Source of the DNA: Paracoccaceae bacterium
Lineage (GTDB): Bacteria; Pseudomonadota; Alphaproteobacteria; Rhodobacterales; Rhodobacteraceae
Length of the DNA: 33,796 nucleotides
Direction of reading: 5' to 3'
Assembly: GCA_902573175.1 (NCBI GenBank)
Contig: CACGIS010000009.1
Span: forward strand, 1-33,796
Positions 33,571-33,796 of this stretch are shown here, in pieces. The notes beneath the pieces are model-generated. The model saw only the letters and a list, made by a program, of their open reading frames with translations, was not told where the DNA came from and did not search any database. The stretch's first letter is position 1; every line of letters starts with the position of its first letter. Made by a program: the position numbers and the translations under genes.

Positions 33571-33796
33571 ATGTCACAGAAATATAAAACAGGACGGCAC
33601 TTACTTCAAATACCTGGTCCAACGAATGTTCCAGATAGAATTTTAAGAGCTATGGATTATCCTACTATTGACCACCGTGGTGAAGAATTTTTTAGTTTGG
33701 CAAAAAAATGCTTATCTGGCATTAAAGATATTTTTAAGACTGAAAGCAATGTCATAATTTATCCAGCCTCAGGTACGGGTGCTTGGGAGGCCGCTC
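33571..33796 (+). CDS. Serine-glyoxylate aminotransferase-like class V enzyme (N-terminal part, cut by window end)
   Basis: The first 75 residues follow the SgaA/AGXT family: GRHLLQIPGPTNVPDRILRA, the strand and loop IDHRGEEFF, and IIYPASGTGAWEAA, which lines the cofactor phosphate. Known role: transfer of the amino group of serine or alanine to glyoxylate, giving glycine. The PLP lysine lies beyond the window. It is divergent from the 2-hydroxyacid dehydrogenase with about 140 bases between starts, and may share regulation with it. No strong ribosome site precedes ATG 33571. Confidence 0.85.
   Translation, partial: MSQKYKTGRHLLQIPGPTNVPDRILRAMDYPTIDHRGEEFFSLAKKCLSGIKDIFKTESNVIIYPASGTGAWEAA

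Overview
The window looks like a chromosome segment of a marine alphaproteobacterium with a low-GC genome, most likely a Rhodobacterales-type (roseobacter-like) lineage. The evidence is the 3' end of a crotonyl-CoA carboxylase/reductase (ethylmalonyl-CoA pathway), a DUF3772-type MscS channel next to cysK, a tripartite tricarboxylate (TTT) transporter, a MatB-type malonyl-CoA synthetase and an AT-rich base composition. The taxonomic call is inference from gene content, not from a marker gene.

Region 1 (1-8404) is core-like and all on the plus strand: ccr (partial) with a strong terminator, then a class V aminotransferase, a DNA photolyase, a cyclopropane-fatty-acid synthase, a gamma-glutamylcyclotransferase-like protein, cysteine synthase, and a large mechanosensitive channel two bases after cysK. 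Photolyase next to cfa suggests a light / singlet-oxygen damage theme.

Region 2 (8498-16051) starts with a tRNA-Ser(GGA) and is a patchwork of small, mostly unfamiliar genes on both strands: an FkbM methyltransferase, an NTF2-like protein, a lipoprotein, a three-gene minus-strand set of small exported proteins including a Sel1-repeat protein, a small membrane protein, a DUF1330 protein, other small proteins, and an arylformamidase-like alpha/beta hydrolase that seems to have lost its catalytic serine. No integrase or transposase is visible.

Region 3 (16145-21815) holds two tandem paralogous lipoproteins of 948 and 863 residues. They share an EF-hand-like loop and a cadherin-like domain but have unrelated C-termini joined through low-complexity linkers. 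The first has a sharp base-composition break at its linker; the second carries a 9-bp tandem repeat encoding polyserine.

Region 4 (21819-33796) is catabolic. A MatB-like synthetase faces away from an operon of tctC-tctB-tctA, a SauS-like acylating aldehyde dehydrogenase, a SauT-like AMP-forming acyl-CoA ligase, and a TauE/SafE family exporter. The order uptake, CoA activation, reduction to an aldehyde, anion export suggests use of a two-carbon organosulfonate such as sulfoacetate, with TTT genes in place of the known SauU permease. An oxalate-to-glyoxylate route is the main rival. A perfect 9-bp inverted repeat lies just upstream of tctC, and a strong hairpin separates tctC from tctBA. The window closes with a large FAD/Fe-S 2-hydroxyacid dehydrogenase on the minus strand and the start of a divergent serine-glyoxylate aminotransferase-like gene.
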